The notes: a model not told the origin generated them from the sequence alone. A stretch of 64,000 nucleotides of DNA from Methylumidiphilus sp963753955 (GCA_963753955.1 CAVWEM010000004.1:62001-126000), one strand, 5' to 3'; counted from the stretch's first letter, positions 9,146 to 19,099 are shown. Made by a program: numbers and translations.

Positions 9146-10753
9146 GTTTTTTTCTTCCCCTTTGGCTTGCCCCTTTGGGGCGCGGATGAGGCAGGCTTAT
9201 TGGCCGCTTTCGGTCTCCCCGGATTGGGCGCGGTGGCTTTGCCGGCATGGGGCACCGGCTCTGCGGCCTTGGGCGTCGCTTTGGGTTTGCCGTGCTGGGC
9301 GTGGGCGGCTGCGGAATCCGGATTTGGATGCACCCTGGGTACTGGCTCCTCAAGCTTGCTGACATCGACGAAATGGCCGTAGATGGCCGCCGCCGCCGCC
9401 ATGGCCGGACTGACCAAGTGGGTGCGCCCGCCGTAGCCTTGGCGTCCCTCGAAATTGCGGTTCGAGGTGGAGGCGCAACGTTCGCCGGACTCCAGGCGGT
9501 CGGCGTTCATCGCCAGGCACATGGAGCAGCCGGGGTCGCGCCACTCGAAACCTGCGTCTTTGAAAATCTGGTCCAGCCCTTCCTCCTCGGCCTGCCGTTT
9601 GACCAGCCCGGAGCCGGGGACGATCAGCACTTGTTTGACGCTGGCGGCTTTCTTCTTGCCGCGCGCCACCTCGGCGGCGGCTCGCAGGTCTTCGATGCGG
9701 CCATTGGTGCAAGAGCCTACAAACACCTTGTCCAGGCGGATATCGGTGATATGTACGCCGGACTTGAGATCCATGTATTGCAATGCCCGGAATCATGCCT
9801 TCTTTCTTGACCGGATCTTTTTCCTGTTCAGGGTCAGGTATCTGAGCGTTGACCGGCAGGGTCATTTCCGGCGAGGTTCCCCAAGTGACCTGCGGCTTGA
9901 TGGTGGCCGCGTCCAGTTCGATCACCACGTCGAATTGTGCGTTGGCGTCGCTGCGCAAGTCCCGCCAGATGGCGGCGGCTTTTTCAAATCCTTCGCCTTG
10001 GGGCGCAAAAGGACGGCCCTTGACGTAGTCGATTGTGGTTTCGTCCACGCCAATCAAGCCTGCCCGCGCTCCGGCCTCGATGGCCATGTTGCACAGGGTC
10101 ATGCGCCCTTCCATAGACAAGGCGCGGATGGCATCGCCGCCGAACTCTATGGTGTGGCCCGTGCCGCCGGCGGTGCCGATCCTGCCTATGATGGCCAAGG
10201 CGATGTCCTTGGCTGTGACGCCCGGTTCGGCCTGCCCGTCCACCAGGATCAGCATGTTCTTGGCCTTGCGCTGGACCAGGGTCTGGGTCGCCAGCACATG
10301 CTCGACTTCGGAGGTGCCGATGCCAACCGCCAACGCGCCGAACGCGCCATGGGTGGAGGTGTGCGAATCGCCGCAGACGACGGTCATGCCCGGCAGGATC
10401 GCACCCTGTTCCGGCCCGATGACATGCACGATGCCTTGGCGGGGATCGGCCATGGAGAATTCGGTGATGCCGAACTCGGAGCAATTATGTTCCAAAGTTT
10501 CCACCTGCAAGCGGGAAACAGGGTCGGCGATGCCTAGCTCGCGATCCGTGGTCGGCACGTTGTGGTCAGCCACGGCGAGGTTGGCACCCACGCGCCAAGG
10601 CTTGCGACCGGCCAGCCGAAGCCCTTCAAAGGCTTGCGGGGAAGTGACCTCATGCACCAGTTGGCGGTCGATGTAGATCAGGGCCGAGCCATCCGGTTCA
10701 ATGCTGACCAGATGCTGGTCCCAAAGCTTGTCATATAAAGTTTTATCGGTCAT
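9142..10753 (-). CDS. leuC: 3-isopropylmalate dehydratase large subunit, frameshifted, with unusual C-terminal tail
   Basis: This is the aconitase-family [4Fe-4S] subunit. The N-terminal frame (10753 to about 9783) runs from MTDKTLYDKLWDQHLVSI through VVCGDSHTSTHGAFG to PVKKEGMIPGI. The C-terminal frame resumes at QYMDLKSGVHITDI and carries VFVGSCTNGRIEDLR and CSMCLAMN, whose cysteines bind the cluster. Removing one base near 9782 rejoins them into about 536 residues. The family usually ends soon after GHFVDV. Here about 60 more residues rich in Ala, Pro, Lys and Gly follow, ending in KGKKKT, and overlap the leuD start. Confidence 0.9.
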
Positions 10754-10875
10754 GTGGCCATCCGATGAGAGGCCGCCCCAAGGGCGCGGCCGACGAAGTG
10801 GATTAAGTGCTTATTATCGTTGTCGGGCAAGGCTAAACCTTCACCCGGCCTGGCAATCTTGCCGGTCGAGATCAT

Positions 10876-11520
10876 TTAAGAAAGTGCCGCAAGCACCCTG
10901 CCGGTGATTTCCTGGACGGTGCCTACGCCCGCGACGGACGAATATTTGAGCAAGCCTTCCTTGGCCTTGTGTTGATAATACCCGATCAGGGGCTTGGTCT
11001 GGTCATGGTAAACGGCCAAGCGCTTGCGCACGGTCTCTTCCTTGTCGTCCTCGCGCTGCACCAAAGGCTCACCGGTTTCGTCATCCAGGCCGTCTTGGCG
11101 CGGCGGATTGAAGCGGATGTGGTAGGTGCGGCCTGATCCGGGATGGACACGGCGACCACTCATGCGCTGGATGATCTCCTCGTCGTCCACGGCGATTTCC
11201 AGCACATGGTCCAAGCTGATGCCCATCGCCGCAAGTCCGTCGGCTTGCGTGATCGTCCGGGGGAAGCCGTCGAGCAGGAAACCGTTACTGCAATCGTCCG
11301 CATGGATGCGTTCCTTGATGAGCCCTAGGATGATCGCGTCGGACACGAGTTGGCCTGCGTCCATGATTTTTTTGGCTGCCAGCCCCAAGGGAGTTCCCGC
11401 GCGCACAGCGGCCCGAAGCATATCGCCGGTCGAGATCGGCGGGACGCCGAATTTTTCGGTGATGAACTGAGCCTGGGTGCCTTTCCCCGAGCCAGGGCTA
11501 CCCAGAAGGATCACTCGCAT
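10876..11520 (-). CDS. adk: Adenylate kinase
   Basis: This 214-residue enzyme interconverts ATP+AMP and 2 ADP. The P-loop GSPGSGKGTQ lies near residues 7-16, the AMP-binding segment STGDMLRAAV follows, LDGFPRTITQAD is present, and RMSGRRVHPGSGRTYH opens a long-type LID domain. The LID lacks the four-cysteine zinc site. It is separated from the small gene downstream of recN by about 115 bp. Confidence 0.97.
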   Translation of the reverse strand: MRVILLGSPGSGKGTQAQFITEKFGVPPISTGDMLRAAVRAGTPLGLAAKKIMDAGQLVSDAIILGLIKERIHADDCSNGFLLDGFPRTITQADGLAAMGISLDHVLEIAVDDEEIIQRMSGRRVHPGSGRTYHIRFNPPRQDGLDDETGEPLVQREDDKEETVRKRLAVYHDQTKPLIGYYQHKAKEGLLKYSSVAGVGTVQEITGRVLAALS

Positions 11521-11636
11521 CGTCTGTCACTCCTCGTAAAAACATGAATTTTGTCACAAATTGCAGGCCAATGTCACCGCAGAGATTGTTCCGGGCACAT
11601 AAACCGCATGCAGACGCCGGGAAAGCGGTTGCTTGT

Positions 11637-11933
11637 TTAAGCTTTGTACAACTTGAACGCACGTTTGGCGGCGGAAGAGTCCATCGGTTCCTGATATATT
11701 CTAGGCACTCCGCCCTGTAGCGTTCCCCAGAATATGTTAGGGTTCGGTTGCCAACGCATGAGCAAGGGTTGGCGCTGAAACAGCAGGTAGGCGTGGTGCT
11801 GACGGGTTTGCACGAGGTGCATCCAGATCGCCGACACGGCCTCCTCTTGGTGGGTGAATTCGCCAAGAAGCTGCGTCCCTTGCGCCCCTTCGACCATCCA
11901 CGCCGAGAATTCAATGCATAGCACTCTAATCAT
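11637..11933 (-). CDS. Hypothetical protein translationally coupled to recN
   Basis: This 98-residue protein has no recognised domain. Its ATG (11933-11931) overlaps the recN stop as ATGA, which argues that it is real and co-translated with recN. It is rich in Trp, Gln and aromatic residues, with a basic end (SSAAKRAFKLYKA). No signal peptide or membrane segment is seen. The function is unknown. Confidence 0.65.
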   Translation of the reverse strand: MIRVLCIEFSAWMVEGAQGTQLLGEFTHQEEAVSAIWMHLVQTRQHHAYLLFQRQPLLMRWQPNPNIFWGTLQGGVPRIYQEPMDSSAAKRAFKLYKA

Positions 11934-13645
11934 GGATGTTTTGCCTCTCTGGTGATGGCGCGGGCGGGATCCGCCACCTGGGTCGCCAGCATTTCCTCGG
12001 CATGGGCCAAGGTCTGCCCGGTGATGTGTAACCCTCCCAACATGCGGGCGATTTCGTGCTTGCGTTGACCGGGCTGGAGTTTGCGCACCTGCGTCTGCGT
12101 GTTGGCCCGGTCGCTGGTTTTTTCCACCAGCAGGTGATGATGCCCAAGGGCGGCGACTTGATGCAGGTGGGTGACGCAGAATATCTGGCGGTCTTGCCCC
12201 AAGGCGCGGAGTTTTTGGCCGACGATCTCGGCCACGCCTCCGCCGATGCCGCTGTCCACTTCGTCGAAGACCAGGGTGGACGCGGTCTTGGCATCGGTGG
12301 CGGCAACTTGTATGGCAAGGCTAATGCGGGACAGTTCGCCGCCGGAGGCGACCTTTCCGAGAGGGCGCGGCGGCAAGCCAGGGTTGGCGCTGACCAGGAA
12401 TTCGATGCGGTCATTGCCGTAAGGCGTAGGGGCCAGTTCGGACTCGGCGGTGATTTCGATGAGGAATTGGCCTTGCGGCATGCCCAGCTCGCGGATGGTG
12501 GCGGAGATCAGCGCTTGAAGTTTTTTCCCGCCTTCGGCGCGGCTGTGCGACAGTTGCCCGGCTAGTTCGCGGTACTCACGTTCGAGGGTTTCCACTTCGC
12601 TTTGCAGGCGGGCAACGGTTCCCTCGCCGAGTTCGATACCAGCCAACTCAAGGCGTAGGCGTTCCACATGCTGGCGCAAGTCGCGGGGCGGCACTTGGTG
12701 TTTGCGGCCTAGCCGGTGCAGGTCGCCCAGTTTTTCGTCCAGCCATTGCAAACGCTTGGGATCGGCTTCCAGTTTTTCCAACTGTCGGCGCAATTCCCCG
12801 CCGGCCTCCTTGACCTGTATCCGCGCTTCGTCCAGCAGTTGGGTGATGCCGTTGAATTCCGGGGCGAGCGGACCGATTTCGCCCAGGGCGTGGAGGGTTT
12901 GATTCAGCAGGGCGTTGACCGAGCGCTGTTCGTCCTCGTACAGCCGTTCCAGTTGCGCCTGGCCGGTGGCAAGAATTTTTTCCATATTGGCCTGCCGGGT
13001 ATGTTCTTCCGCCAGCGCCTCATAGTCCAAGGATTCAATCCCTTGCTGTTCCATTTCCTCAATCTGGTAGCGCAACAATTCCACGCGGCTCGCGCCTTCC
13101 TTGGCAAGCTTGCTTTTCGCGTCGAGATCATCGCGCAGTTTGCGCCAGCGCCGGTAGGTTTCGGCCAGCACTTCCAGCAGGGCTTTGTTGCCGGCTGAGG
13201 CATCCAGCAGGCGGCGTTGTTCGTGGCTTTCCAACAAGCGCAGATGGGCGTGCTGGCCATGGATTTCCACCAGATTGGAGGCCAGATCCTGTAGGGATTG
13301 CAGGGTGGCGGGACGGTTGTTGACGAAAGCACGGGATCGCCCGTCTTGGCTGACAACGCGGCGGATCAGGCAGTTTTCCTCCTCGTCCAGCAGTTCGTGT
13401 TCCGCCAGCCAGGCGCGGGCCTCGGGGGCATCGGCCAAGTTAAAAGTCAAATCGACTTCGGCACGGCTAGAACCGGGCCGGACTAGGCCGGAATCGGCGC
13501 GGTCGCCCAAGGCCAGGCCCAGCGCGGTGAGCAAGATGGATTTGCCAGCCCCGGTTTCGCCGGTCAGCACGGTCAGGCCTGGCTCCAACTCCAAGGAGAG
13601 GGATGCGACGACGGCCAAGTCTTTGATGTTCAGGGTGTGAAGCAT
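11930..13645 (-). CDS. recN: DNA repair protein RecN
   Basis: This 571-residue SMC-like ATPase acts in double-strand-break repair. Walker A is GETGAGKS at about residues 29-36. Long coiled-coil arms run from about 150 to 370. The ABC signature region SGGELSRISLAIQV and the Walker B TLVFDEVDSGIGGG are present, with EIARMLGG near the C-terminus as usual for RecN. The ATG at 13645 is 2 bp from the nadK stop, so nadK and recN are one unit. No LexA box is visible directly upstream. Confidence 0.96.
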   Translation of the reverse strand: MLHTLNIKDLAVVASLSLELEPGLTVLTGETGAGKSILLTALGLALGDRADSGLVRPGSSRAEVDLTFNLADAPEARAWLAEHELLDEEENCLIRRVVSQDGRSRAFVNNRPATLQSLQDLASNLVEIHGQHAHLRLLESHEQRRLLDASAGNKALLEVLAETYRRWRKLRDDLDAKSKLAKEGASRVELLRYQIEEMEQQGIESLDYEALAEEHTRQANMEKILATGQAQLERLYEDEQRSVNALLNQTLHALGEIGPLAPEFNGITQLLDEARIQVKEAGGELRRQLEKLEADPKRLQWLDEKLGDLHRLGRKHQVPPRDLRQHVERLRLELAGIELGEGTVARLQSEVETLEREYRELAGQLSHSRAEGGKKLQALISATIRELGMPQGQFLIEITAESELAPTPYGNDRIEFLVSANPGLPPRPLGKVASGGELSRISLAIQVAATDAKTASTLVFDEVDSGIGGGVAEIVGQKLRALGQDRQIFCVTHLHQVAALGHHHLLVEKTSDRANTQTQVRKLQPGQRKHEIARMLGGLHITGQTLAHAEEMLATQVADPARAITREAKHP

Positions 13646-13647
13646 GG

Positions 13648-14523
13648 TCAGTATCCGCCGCTCCAGTTTAGCTTTTCACGGAGGATTGCAAAGAAGTCGT
13701 GGCCTAGCGGGTGGAGAATGCGGAAGGGTCTGTTTGCCTTGGCGATGCGGATGCGGTCGCCCAATTGTACGTCGGGAATGGATACGCTGTCGCAGGCCAG
13801 CCTAGCCCTGAAATCCTTGCTCGGGCGGAAGGCGATTTCCACCACACTGTCGTCGGCAATGACAATAGGGCGGTTCGTGAGCGAGTGCGGATTAATCGGC
13901 ACCAGTTCGATCACCTTCAAGGTCGGGTAGAGGATGGGTCCGCCCCCGGACAGGGCGTAGGCCGTCGATCCGGTGGGCGTCGATACGATCAGACCGTCAG
14001 AGCGCTGGGAGTTGAGGAACACACCGTCGATGAAGGTAACGATTTCGATCATGCTGGTGGAATTCCAACTATGGATCACCACTTCGTTGACAGCGGCCTG
14101 TTCGGCGACGGTCTCGCCATTGCGCAGGATTTTAGCCTCTAGCAACTGGCGCTCCTCCTCGCGGAAGCGGCCGACGAGGATTTCTTCCAAGCTGGCGAGG
14201 GCAACCTGCGGGGTGATGTCGACCAGAAACCCCAGCCTCCCCAAGTTCACGCCAATCAAGGGGATGTCATGCCCGGCCAGGATGCGCGCCGCGCTCAACA
14301 AAGTGCCGTCGCCGCCGATGACGATGGCTAGGTCGCAATGTTGGCCCATCTCGTCCAACGGAAAACTGCGTGGCGGATCCGGGATGAAGCGGGCGCAATT
14401 TTGTTCGACCAGCACTTCGCGTCCGTGCTTTAGCAAGTGTCCGTACAGCGGCGGCAGGGTTTGCGCTATGCGCTCGGCGTCGGGCTTGCCGATCAGGGCG
14501 ATGCGCTGGAAACGGTTGTCCAT
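13648..14523 (-). CDS. nadK: NAD kinase
   Basis: This 291-residue enzyme phosphorylates NAD to NADP using ATP. Diagnostic motifs are GGDGTLLSAAR (about residues 70-80), NLGRLGFLVDI, the STPTGSTAYALSGGGPI block and NPHSLTNRPIV. It heads a nadK-recN unit, as in many gammaproteobacteria, and lies just upstream of the hrcA-grpE-dnaK cluster in the opposite direction. Confidence 0.96.
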   Translation of the reverse strand: MDNRFQRIALIGKPDAERIAQTLPPLYGHLLKHGREVLVEQNCARFIPDPPRSFPLDEMGQHCDLAIVIGGDGTLLSAARILAGHDIPLIGVNLGRLGFLVDITPQVALASLEEILVGRFREEERQLLEAKILRNGETVAEQAAVNEVVIHSWNSTSMIEIVTFIDGVFLNSQRSDGLIVSTPTGSTAYALSGGGPILYPTLKVIELVPINPHSLTNRPIVIADDSVVEIAFRPSKDFRARLACDSVSIPDVQLGDRIRIAKANRPFRILHPLGHDFFAILREKLNWSGGY

Positions 14524-14564
14524 GGGGGGTAGGCTGTTCCTAATTAAGGCAGCATTTTTTGTGA

Positions 14565-15029
14565 TTACATCTGCGACTGCAAATAATTCGCCAATCCTAG
14601 GCTTTCGATCAGGTCAAGCTGGGTTTCCAGCCAGTCGATATGCTCTTCCTCTTCCCCTAAGGTATCCTGCAACAGGTCGCGGGAAACGAAATCGGCAGCC
14701 TTTTCGCAACAGGCGACGGCTTCCCTCAGCAAAGCCACGGCCTGCGTTTCAAATTGCAGATCGCTTTGCAGCATTTCCACGGTGTTTTCACCGATGCGCA
14801 GCCTTCCTAGCTCTTGCAGGTTGGGCAGCCCTTCCAGGAACAGGATGCGCTCGATCAGCCTGTCGGCATGTTTCATCTCGGCGATGGAGGCTTGGTAGAC
14901 CTTGGCGTTGAGCTGGTCCAAGCCCCAGTTTTTGAACATCCGCGCATGGAGAAAATACTGGTTGATGCCGACCAATTCATTGCCTAAAACGCGGTTGAGG
15001 TAGTCGATGACTTTGTTGTCGCCTTGCAT
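14565..15029 (-). CDS. bfr: Bacterioferritin
   Basis: This 154-residue heme-binding ferritin stores iron as a 24-mer. The start is at 15029 (MQGDNKVIDYLNRVLGNEL), which gives the standard numbering: Glu18, Glu51, Met52 (heme ligand) and His54 of EMKHADRLIERILFLEG are all present, as is EEEHIDWLETQ for the second ferroxidase carboxylate-histidine pair. A TATAAT-like box lies at 15111-15106 on this strand. The gene is divergent from hrcA. Confidence 0.95.
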   Translation of the reverse strand: MQGDNKVIDYLNRVLGNELVGINQYFLHARMFKNWGLDQLNAKVYQASIAEMKHADRLIERILFLEGLPNLQELGRLRIGENTVEMLQSDLQFETQAVALLREAVACCEKAADFVSRDLLQDTLGEEEEHIDWLETQLDLIESLGLANYLQSQM

Positions 15030-15123
15030 GGTGTGGTTCCTCGGTGTGGGGGTTCGTGCCACGGGCGCTATGGCGCGGTGGCCTCTTAATTGTTGGGCGT
15101 CGGAGATTATAGTATGTGCTTCT

Positions 15124-15152
15124 TGACACATTATCCAGCGGTTGCTACTTTG
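15124..15152 (+). promoter_or_regulatory. Sigma-70 type promoter of hrcA-grpE-dnaK
   Basis: TTGACA (15124-15129), a 17-bp spacer and TACTTT (15147-15152). This is a near-consensus housekeeping promoter whose -10 box abuts and overlaps the first base pairs of the CIRCE operator. Confidence 0.7.
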
Positions 15153-15177
15153 GCACTCAGGTTGTCAGAGTGCTAAA
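15151..15177 (+). promoter_or_regulatory. CIRCE operator (HrcA binding site)
   Basis: TTGGCACTC, nine bases, GAGTGCTAA. This matches the CIRCE consensus TTAGCACTC-N9-GAGTGCTAA with one mismatch. It lies 19 bp before the hrcA ATG and overlaps the promoter -10, the expected place for HrcA autorepression. No second copy was seen before grpE or dnaK. Confidence 0.9.
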
Positions 15178-15195
15178 ACGAGTGCCAAAGCCGCG

Positions 15196-16268
15196 ATGAG
15201 CGATGTGTCAAAATATTCCGGGTTGAATGAACGTGCCCAGCATCTGCTGAAGGTGCTGGTGGAGCGCTATATCAGCGACGGCCAGCCGGTGGGTTCCCGC
15301 GCCCTGTCGCGGGAGGGTGGCCTGAGCCTAAGTCCGGCGACGATCCGCAATGTCATGGCCGACTTGGAGGATTTGGGGCTGATCACCGCCCCGCACACCT
15401 CTGCCCGCCGCATGCCCACGGTCAGCGGCTACCGGTTTTTCATTGATTCACTGTTGACGGTCAAGCCCCTGCAACAAGACATCATCCGCCAATTCCAGCG
15501 CGACCTGGAACCCCTGGACAATGCCGATGAAATCGTCGAAACCGCTTCCCGGCTGCTGGCGGACATGACCCACATGGCCGGGCTGGTCAGCCTGCCGCGC
15601 CGGGAATCCGTCACTTTCCGCATGATCGAGTTCTTGGCACTGTCTGAGCAGCGTATTCTGGTGATCCTAGTCACCAACAAGCAGGAGGTGCAGAACCGTA
15701 TCATCCATCCGTCCAGGGTGTTCAGCCCCTCTGAGCTGACCGCAGCCGCCAATTACCTGAATTCCGTCTATGCAGGCAAGGACTTGGCGGCGCATCCGGG
15801 AGAGCCTGCTGCAAGAGCTACAGCATACCCGCGAGCAGATGAACCGGGAAGCCCTCCAGGCCGCCGAAATTGCCGACTTGGCTTTGCAAGACGGTGGCGC
15901 AGCCGCGCAGGAAAGGGTTTGTGCTGACTGGCGAGATGAACCTTATGGATTTTGACGAACTGGCCAGCATGGAGCGCCTGCGCACACTGTTTTCGGCCTT
16001 CCGCCAGAAGGAGGACATAGTCCATCTGTTGGATCGCTGCCTGGAGACCACGGGCGTGAAGATCTTCATCGGCGAGGAATCCGGCTACGAAGCCTTCGAC
16101 CAATGCAGCCTGGTCACAGCGTCCTATGCCATTGATGAGCACAATGTCGGTGTGCTGGGCGTCATCGGCCCCACCCGCATGAAATACGGGCGTGTCATCC
16201 CCTTGGTGGATCTGACGGCAAAATTATTGGGTGCTGCCTTGAATCACAAATCCTTGTCCCCATCTTAA
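15196..16268 (+). CDS. hrcA: Heat-inducible transcription repressor HrcA, with two apparent 1-nt frameshifts
   Basis: HrcA binds CIRCE and represses chaperone genes. The first frame starts MSDVSKYSGLNERAQ and carries the winged-helix region (SPATIRNVMADLEDLGLI) and the central domain. Homology then jumps frame near 15788-15791 (into RIRESLLQELQHTREQMN) and again near 15910-15917 (into GFVLTGEMNLMDFDEL), ending with YAIDEHNVGVLGVIGPTRM..MKYGRVIP-type sequence. Deleting one base at each site gives about 356 residues, normal for the family. Two insertions in one gene point to sequence error, but real loss of HrcA is possible. A free upstream ATG at 15142 is disfavoured because it lies before CIRCE. 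Confidence 0.88.
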
Positions 16269-16438
16269 GCCCCGGCATGGTTTCATCGCGGTGTCCTTGA
16301 TGAGCAGATCCCTCTCCCTGTGGGCGGTGGGGTGAGGGCTATCAGCCAGCGATGGGACAAGCCCAAACTCCCTCATTCCTGCCCCTACTCCCGACGGGAG
16401 AGGGGCGTTAAGCAATAGCCATTAGGAGCCAACCCAAC

Positions 16439-17056
16439 ATGAGTGAAGAGCAGTCTTTGCAAGAAGACACGGGCAATCAACCGGTGGTCGAGCCGGCAGA
16501 AGCAGTCAAGGAACCGGCGGTCGGGATCGACGCCACCGCGCTGGAGGAACTGGAGGGATTGCTGATTGAGGAGCCAGCCTCCCCGCTTGAACAGGTTGCC
16601 GAGCAGCTTGCCACGGCCACACAAAAAGCCGAAGAATACCGCGACCAAGCCTTGCGCACCCAGGCCGAGATGGAAAACCTGCGCCGCCGCACGGAGAAGG
16701 AAATCCAGGATGCCCGCAAGTTTGCCTTGGAGCGCTTCGCCAAGGATTTGCTGGTCGTGCTGGACAGCCTGGAATTGGGCATCCAGGCGGCGGCGGGCGA
16801 TTCCCCCGAAGTGGTCAAGCACCGTGAAGGCATCGAGCTGACCCTCAAGCAATTCCTTTCTGCGTTGGAAAAACACAATGTGCGGCCCATTGAAGCCTTG
16901 GGGCAAAAGTTTGATCCGAGCCTGCACCAGGCCATGACCCTGGAGCCTACCAACGAAGTGGAACCCAACACCGTCACCAAGGTATTCCAGAAAGGCTACA
17001 CCCTCAACGACCGCTTGTTGCGCCCGGCGATGGTCGTGATCGCCCAGAAGGCTTGA
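16439..17056 (+). CDS. grpE: Nucleotide exchange factor GrpE
   Basis: This 205-residue cofactor releases ADP from DnaK. It has an acidic disordered N-terminus, a long helix (residues about 55-105; YRDQALRTQAEMENLRRRTEKE) and the beta-domain near the C-terminus (FDPSLHQAMTLEPTNEVEPNTV, GYTLNDRLLRPAMVVIAQK). The 170-bp gap after hrcA carries a CCCTCTCCC...GGTGAGGG dispersed motif and no CIRCE copy. Confidence 0.96.
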   Translation: MSEEQSLQEDTGNQPVVEPAEAVKEPAVGIDATALEELEGLLIEEPASPLEQVAEQLATATQKAEEYRDQALRTQAEMENLRRRTEKEIQDARKFALERFAKDLLVVLDSLELGIQAAAGDSPEVVKHREGIELTLKQFLSALEKHNVRPIEALGQKFDPSLHQAMTLEPTNEVEPNTVTKVFQKGYTLNDRLLRPAMVVIAQKA

Positions 17057-17132
17057 AACAGGCCCATTCGCCCCCATAACCCCTGCGACTAATCCCGCAA
17101 CATCCCAGAATTATTTTCATACGGAGAACTCC

Positions 17133-19076
17133 ATGGCCAAAATCATCGGCATCGACCTCGGCACCACCAACTCCTGCGTCGCCATCCTAGAAGGCGGCAA
17201 GGCACGGGTGATCGAAAACAGCGAAGGCGCGCGCACCACGCCGTCCATCATCGCCTTCACTGGCGACAATGAAGTGCTGGTCGGCCAGTCCGCCAAGCGG
17301 CAGGCCGTAACCAACCCGCACAACACCTTGTTCGCGATCAAGCGCCTGATTGGCCGCCGCTTCAAAGACGATGTGGTGCAAAAAGACATCAAGATGGTGC
17401 CTTACAAGATCACCGAAGCCGACAACGGCGACGCCTGGATTGATGTGCATGGCAAGAAAATGGCCCCGCCGGAAGTCTCCGCCCGCGTGTTGATGAAACT
17501 GAAGAAAGACGCCGAAGCCTTCCTCGGCGAAGAAATCACCGAAGCCGTCATCACCGTGCCGGCCTATTTCAACGACTCCCAGCGTCAAGCCACCAAAGAC
17601 GCCGGCCGCATCGCGGGCCTTGAAGTCAAGCGCATCATCAACGAACCGACCGCAGCGGCCTTGGCCTACGGCATGGACAAGAAGCGCGGCGACCAGAAAA
17701 TTGCCGTTTACGACCTCGGCGGCGGTACGTTTGATATCTCGATCATCGAAATTGCCGAAGTGGACGGCGAGCATCAGTTTGAAGTGCTGTCCACCAACGG
17801 CGACACCTTCCTCGGCGGCGAAGACTTCGACTTGCGTATCATCGACTACTTGGCCGAAACCTTCAAAAAGGACTCCGGCATCGATCTGCACAACGACTCT
17901 CTAGCCTTGCAGCGTCTGAAGGAAGAAGCCGAGAAGGCCAAGATCGAGCTGTCCTCCAGCCAGCAGTACGATGTGAACTTGCCGTATATCACCGCTGATG
18001 CGTCTGGCCCGAAGCATCTCAACCTCAAACTGACCCGCGCCAAGCTGGAGTCTTTGGTTGAAGACCTGATCGACCGCACTAAAGGCCCGTGCCTGACCGC
18101 GCTGAAAGATTCCGGCCTGAAGGCATCGGAAATCGACGAAGTCATCCTCGTCGGTGGTCAGACCCGTATGCCCAAGGTGCAGGAATACGTTAAGAACATC
18201 TTTGGCAAAGAACCGCGCAAAGACGTGAACCCTGACGAAGCCGTCGCCGTCGGCGCAGCCATCCAAGCCGGCGTGTTGGGCGGTCAGGTCAAAGACGTGC
18301 TCTTGCTCGACGTCACCCCGCTGTCGCTGGGCATCGAAACCCTCGGCGGCATCATGACCAAGCTGATCGAAAAGAACACCACGATCCCGACCAAGACCAG
18401 CCAAGTGTTCTCCACCGCCGAAGACAGCCAGACGGCGGTGACTGTGCATGTGTTGCAGGGCGAACGCGAAATGGCGCGGGACAACAAGTCCCTAGGCCGC
18501 TTCGACCTTTCCGACATCCCGCTGGCCCCGCGTGGTGTGCCGCAGATCGAAGTGACCTTTGACATCGACGCCAACGGCATCCTGCATGTCGGCGCGAAGG
18601 ACAAGGCCACCGGCAAGGAAAACAAGATCATCATCAAAGCCTCCAGCGGCTTGTCCGATGAGGAAGTGAAGCGCATGATCCAGGAAGCCGAGCTTCATGC
18701 CGAAGAAGACAAGAAGATGCATGAGCTGATCAGCGCCCGCAACCATGCCGATTCAGTCATCCACTCCACCCACAAGACCCTGCACGAACTGGGCGACAAG
18801 GTGCAAGCGGAGGAAAAGAGCAAGATCGAAGCGGCGGTTGACGACCTGAAGAAAGCCATCACTGGCGAAGACAAAGCCGCCATCGACCACAAGACCGAAG
18901 CCCTGACCGAACTGGCCGGCAAGCTGGCCGAGCGGCTGTATGCCGCGCAGGCGGGCGGCGCGGACGCGGCGGCGGGTGCTAGTCATGAGTCTTCAGCCGG
19001 GTCTTCGGAAAGTGGCAAGGCTGGGGAAGATGTTGTGGATGCGGAGTTTGAGGAAGTGAAAGACGATAAAAAATAA
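17133..19076 (+). CDS. dnaK: Molecular chaperone DnaK (Hsp70)
   Basis: The 647-residue Hsp70 starts MAKIIGIDLGTTNSCVAIL. ATPase motifs AVITVPAYFNDSQRQATKDAG, IINEPTAAALAYG and VYDLGGGTFDISI and the inter-domain linker VKDVLLLDVTPLSLGIET are all present. The C-terminal lid ends with an Ala/Gly-rich tail and VVDAEFEEVKDDKK, the typical co-chaperone EEVD-like end. A strong terminator follows directly. dnaJ, its usual neighbour, is about 8 kb away, beyond an accessory island. Confidence 0.98.
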   Translation: MAKIIGIDLGTTNSCVAILEGGKARVIENSEGARTTPSIIAFTGDNEVLVGQSAKRQAVTNPHNTLFAIKRLIGRRFKDDVVQKDIKMVPYKITEADNGDAWIDVHGKKMAPPEVSARVLMKLKKDAEAFLGEEITEAVITVPAYFNDSQRQATKDAGRIAGLEVKRIINEPTAAALAYGMDKKRGDQKIAVYDLGGGTFDISIIEIAEVDGEHQFEVLSTNGDTFLGGEDFDLRIIDYLAETFKKDSGIDLHNDSLALQRLKEEAEKAKIELSSSQQYDVNLPYITADASGPKHLNLKLTRAKLESLVEDLIDRTKGPCLTALKDSGLKASEIDEVILVGGQTRMPKVQEYVKNIFGKEPRKDVNPDEAVAVGAAIQAGVLGGQVKDVLLLDVTPLSLGIETLGGIMTKLIEKNTTIPTKTSQVFSTAEDSQTAVTVHVLQGEREMARDNKSLGRFDLSDIPLAPRGVPQIEVTFDIDANGILHVGAKDKATGKENKIIIKASSGLSDEEVKRMIQEAELHAEEDKKMHELISARNHADSVIHSTHKTLHELGDKVQAEEKSKIEAAVDDLKKAITGEDKAAIDHKTEALTELAGKLAERLYAAQAGGADAAAGASHESSAGSSESGKAGEDVVDAEFEEVKDDKK

Positions 19077-19095
19077 TCCTGCGGATTATTTTTTA
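19072..19095 (+). terminator. Rho-independent terminator after dnaK
   Basis: AATAATCC (19072-19079) pairs perfectly with GGATTATT (19083-19090) over a 3-nt loop and is followed by more T. The stem begins within the last codons and stop of dnaK. Confidence 0.8.
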
Positions 19096-19099
19096 GACA

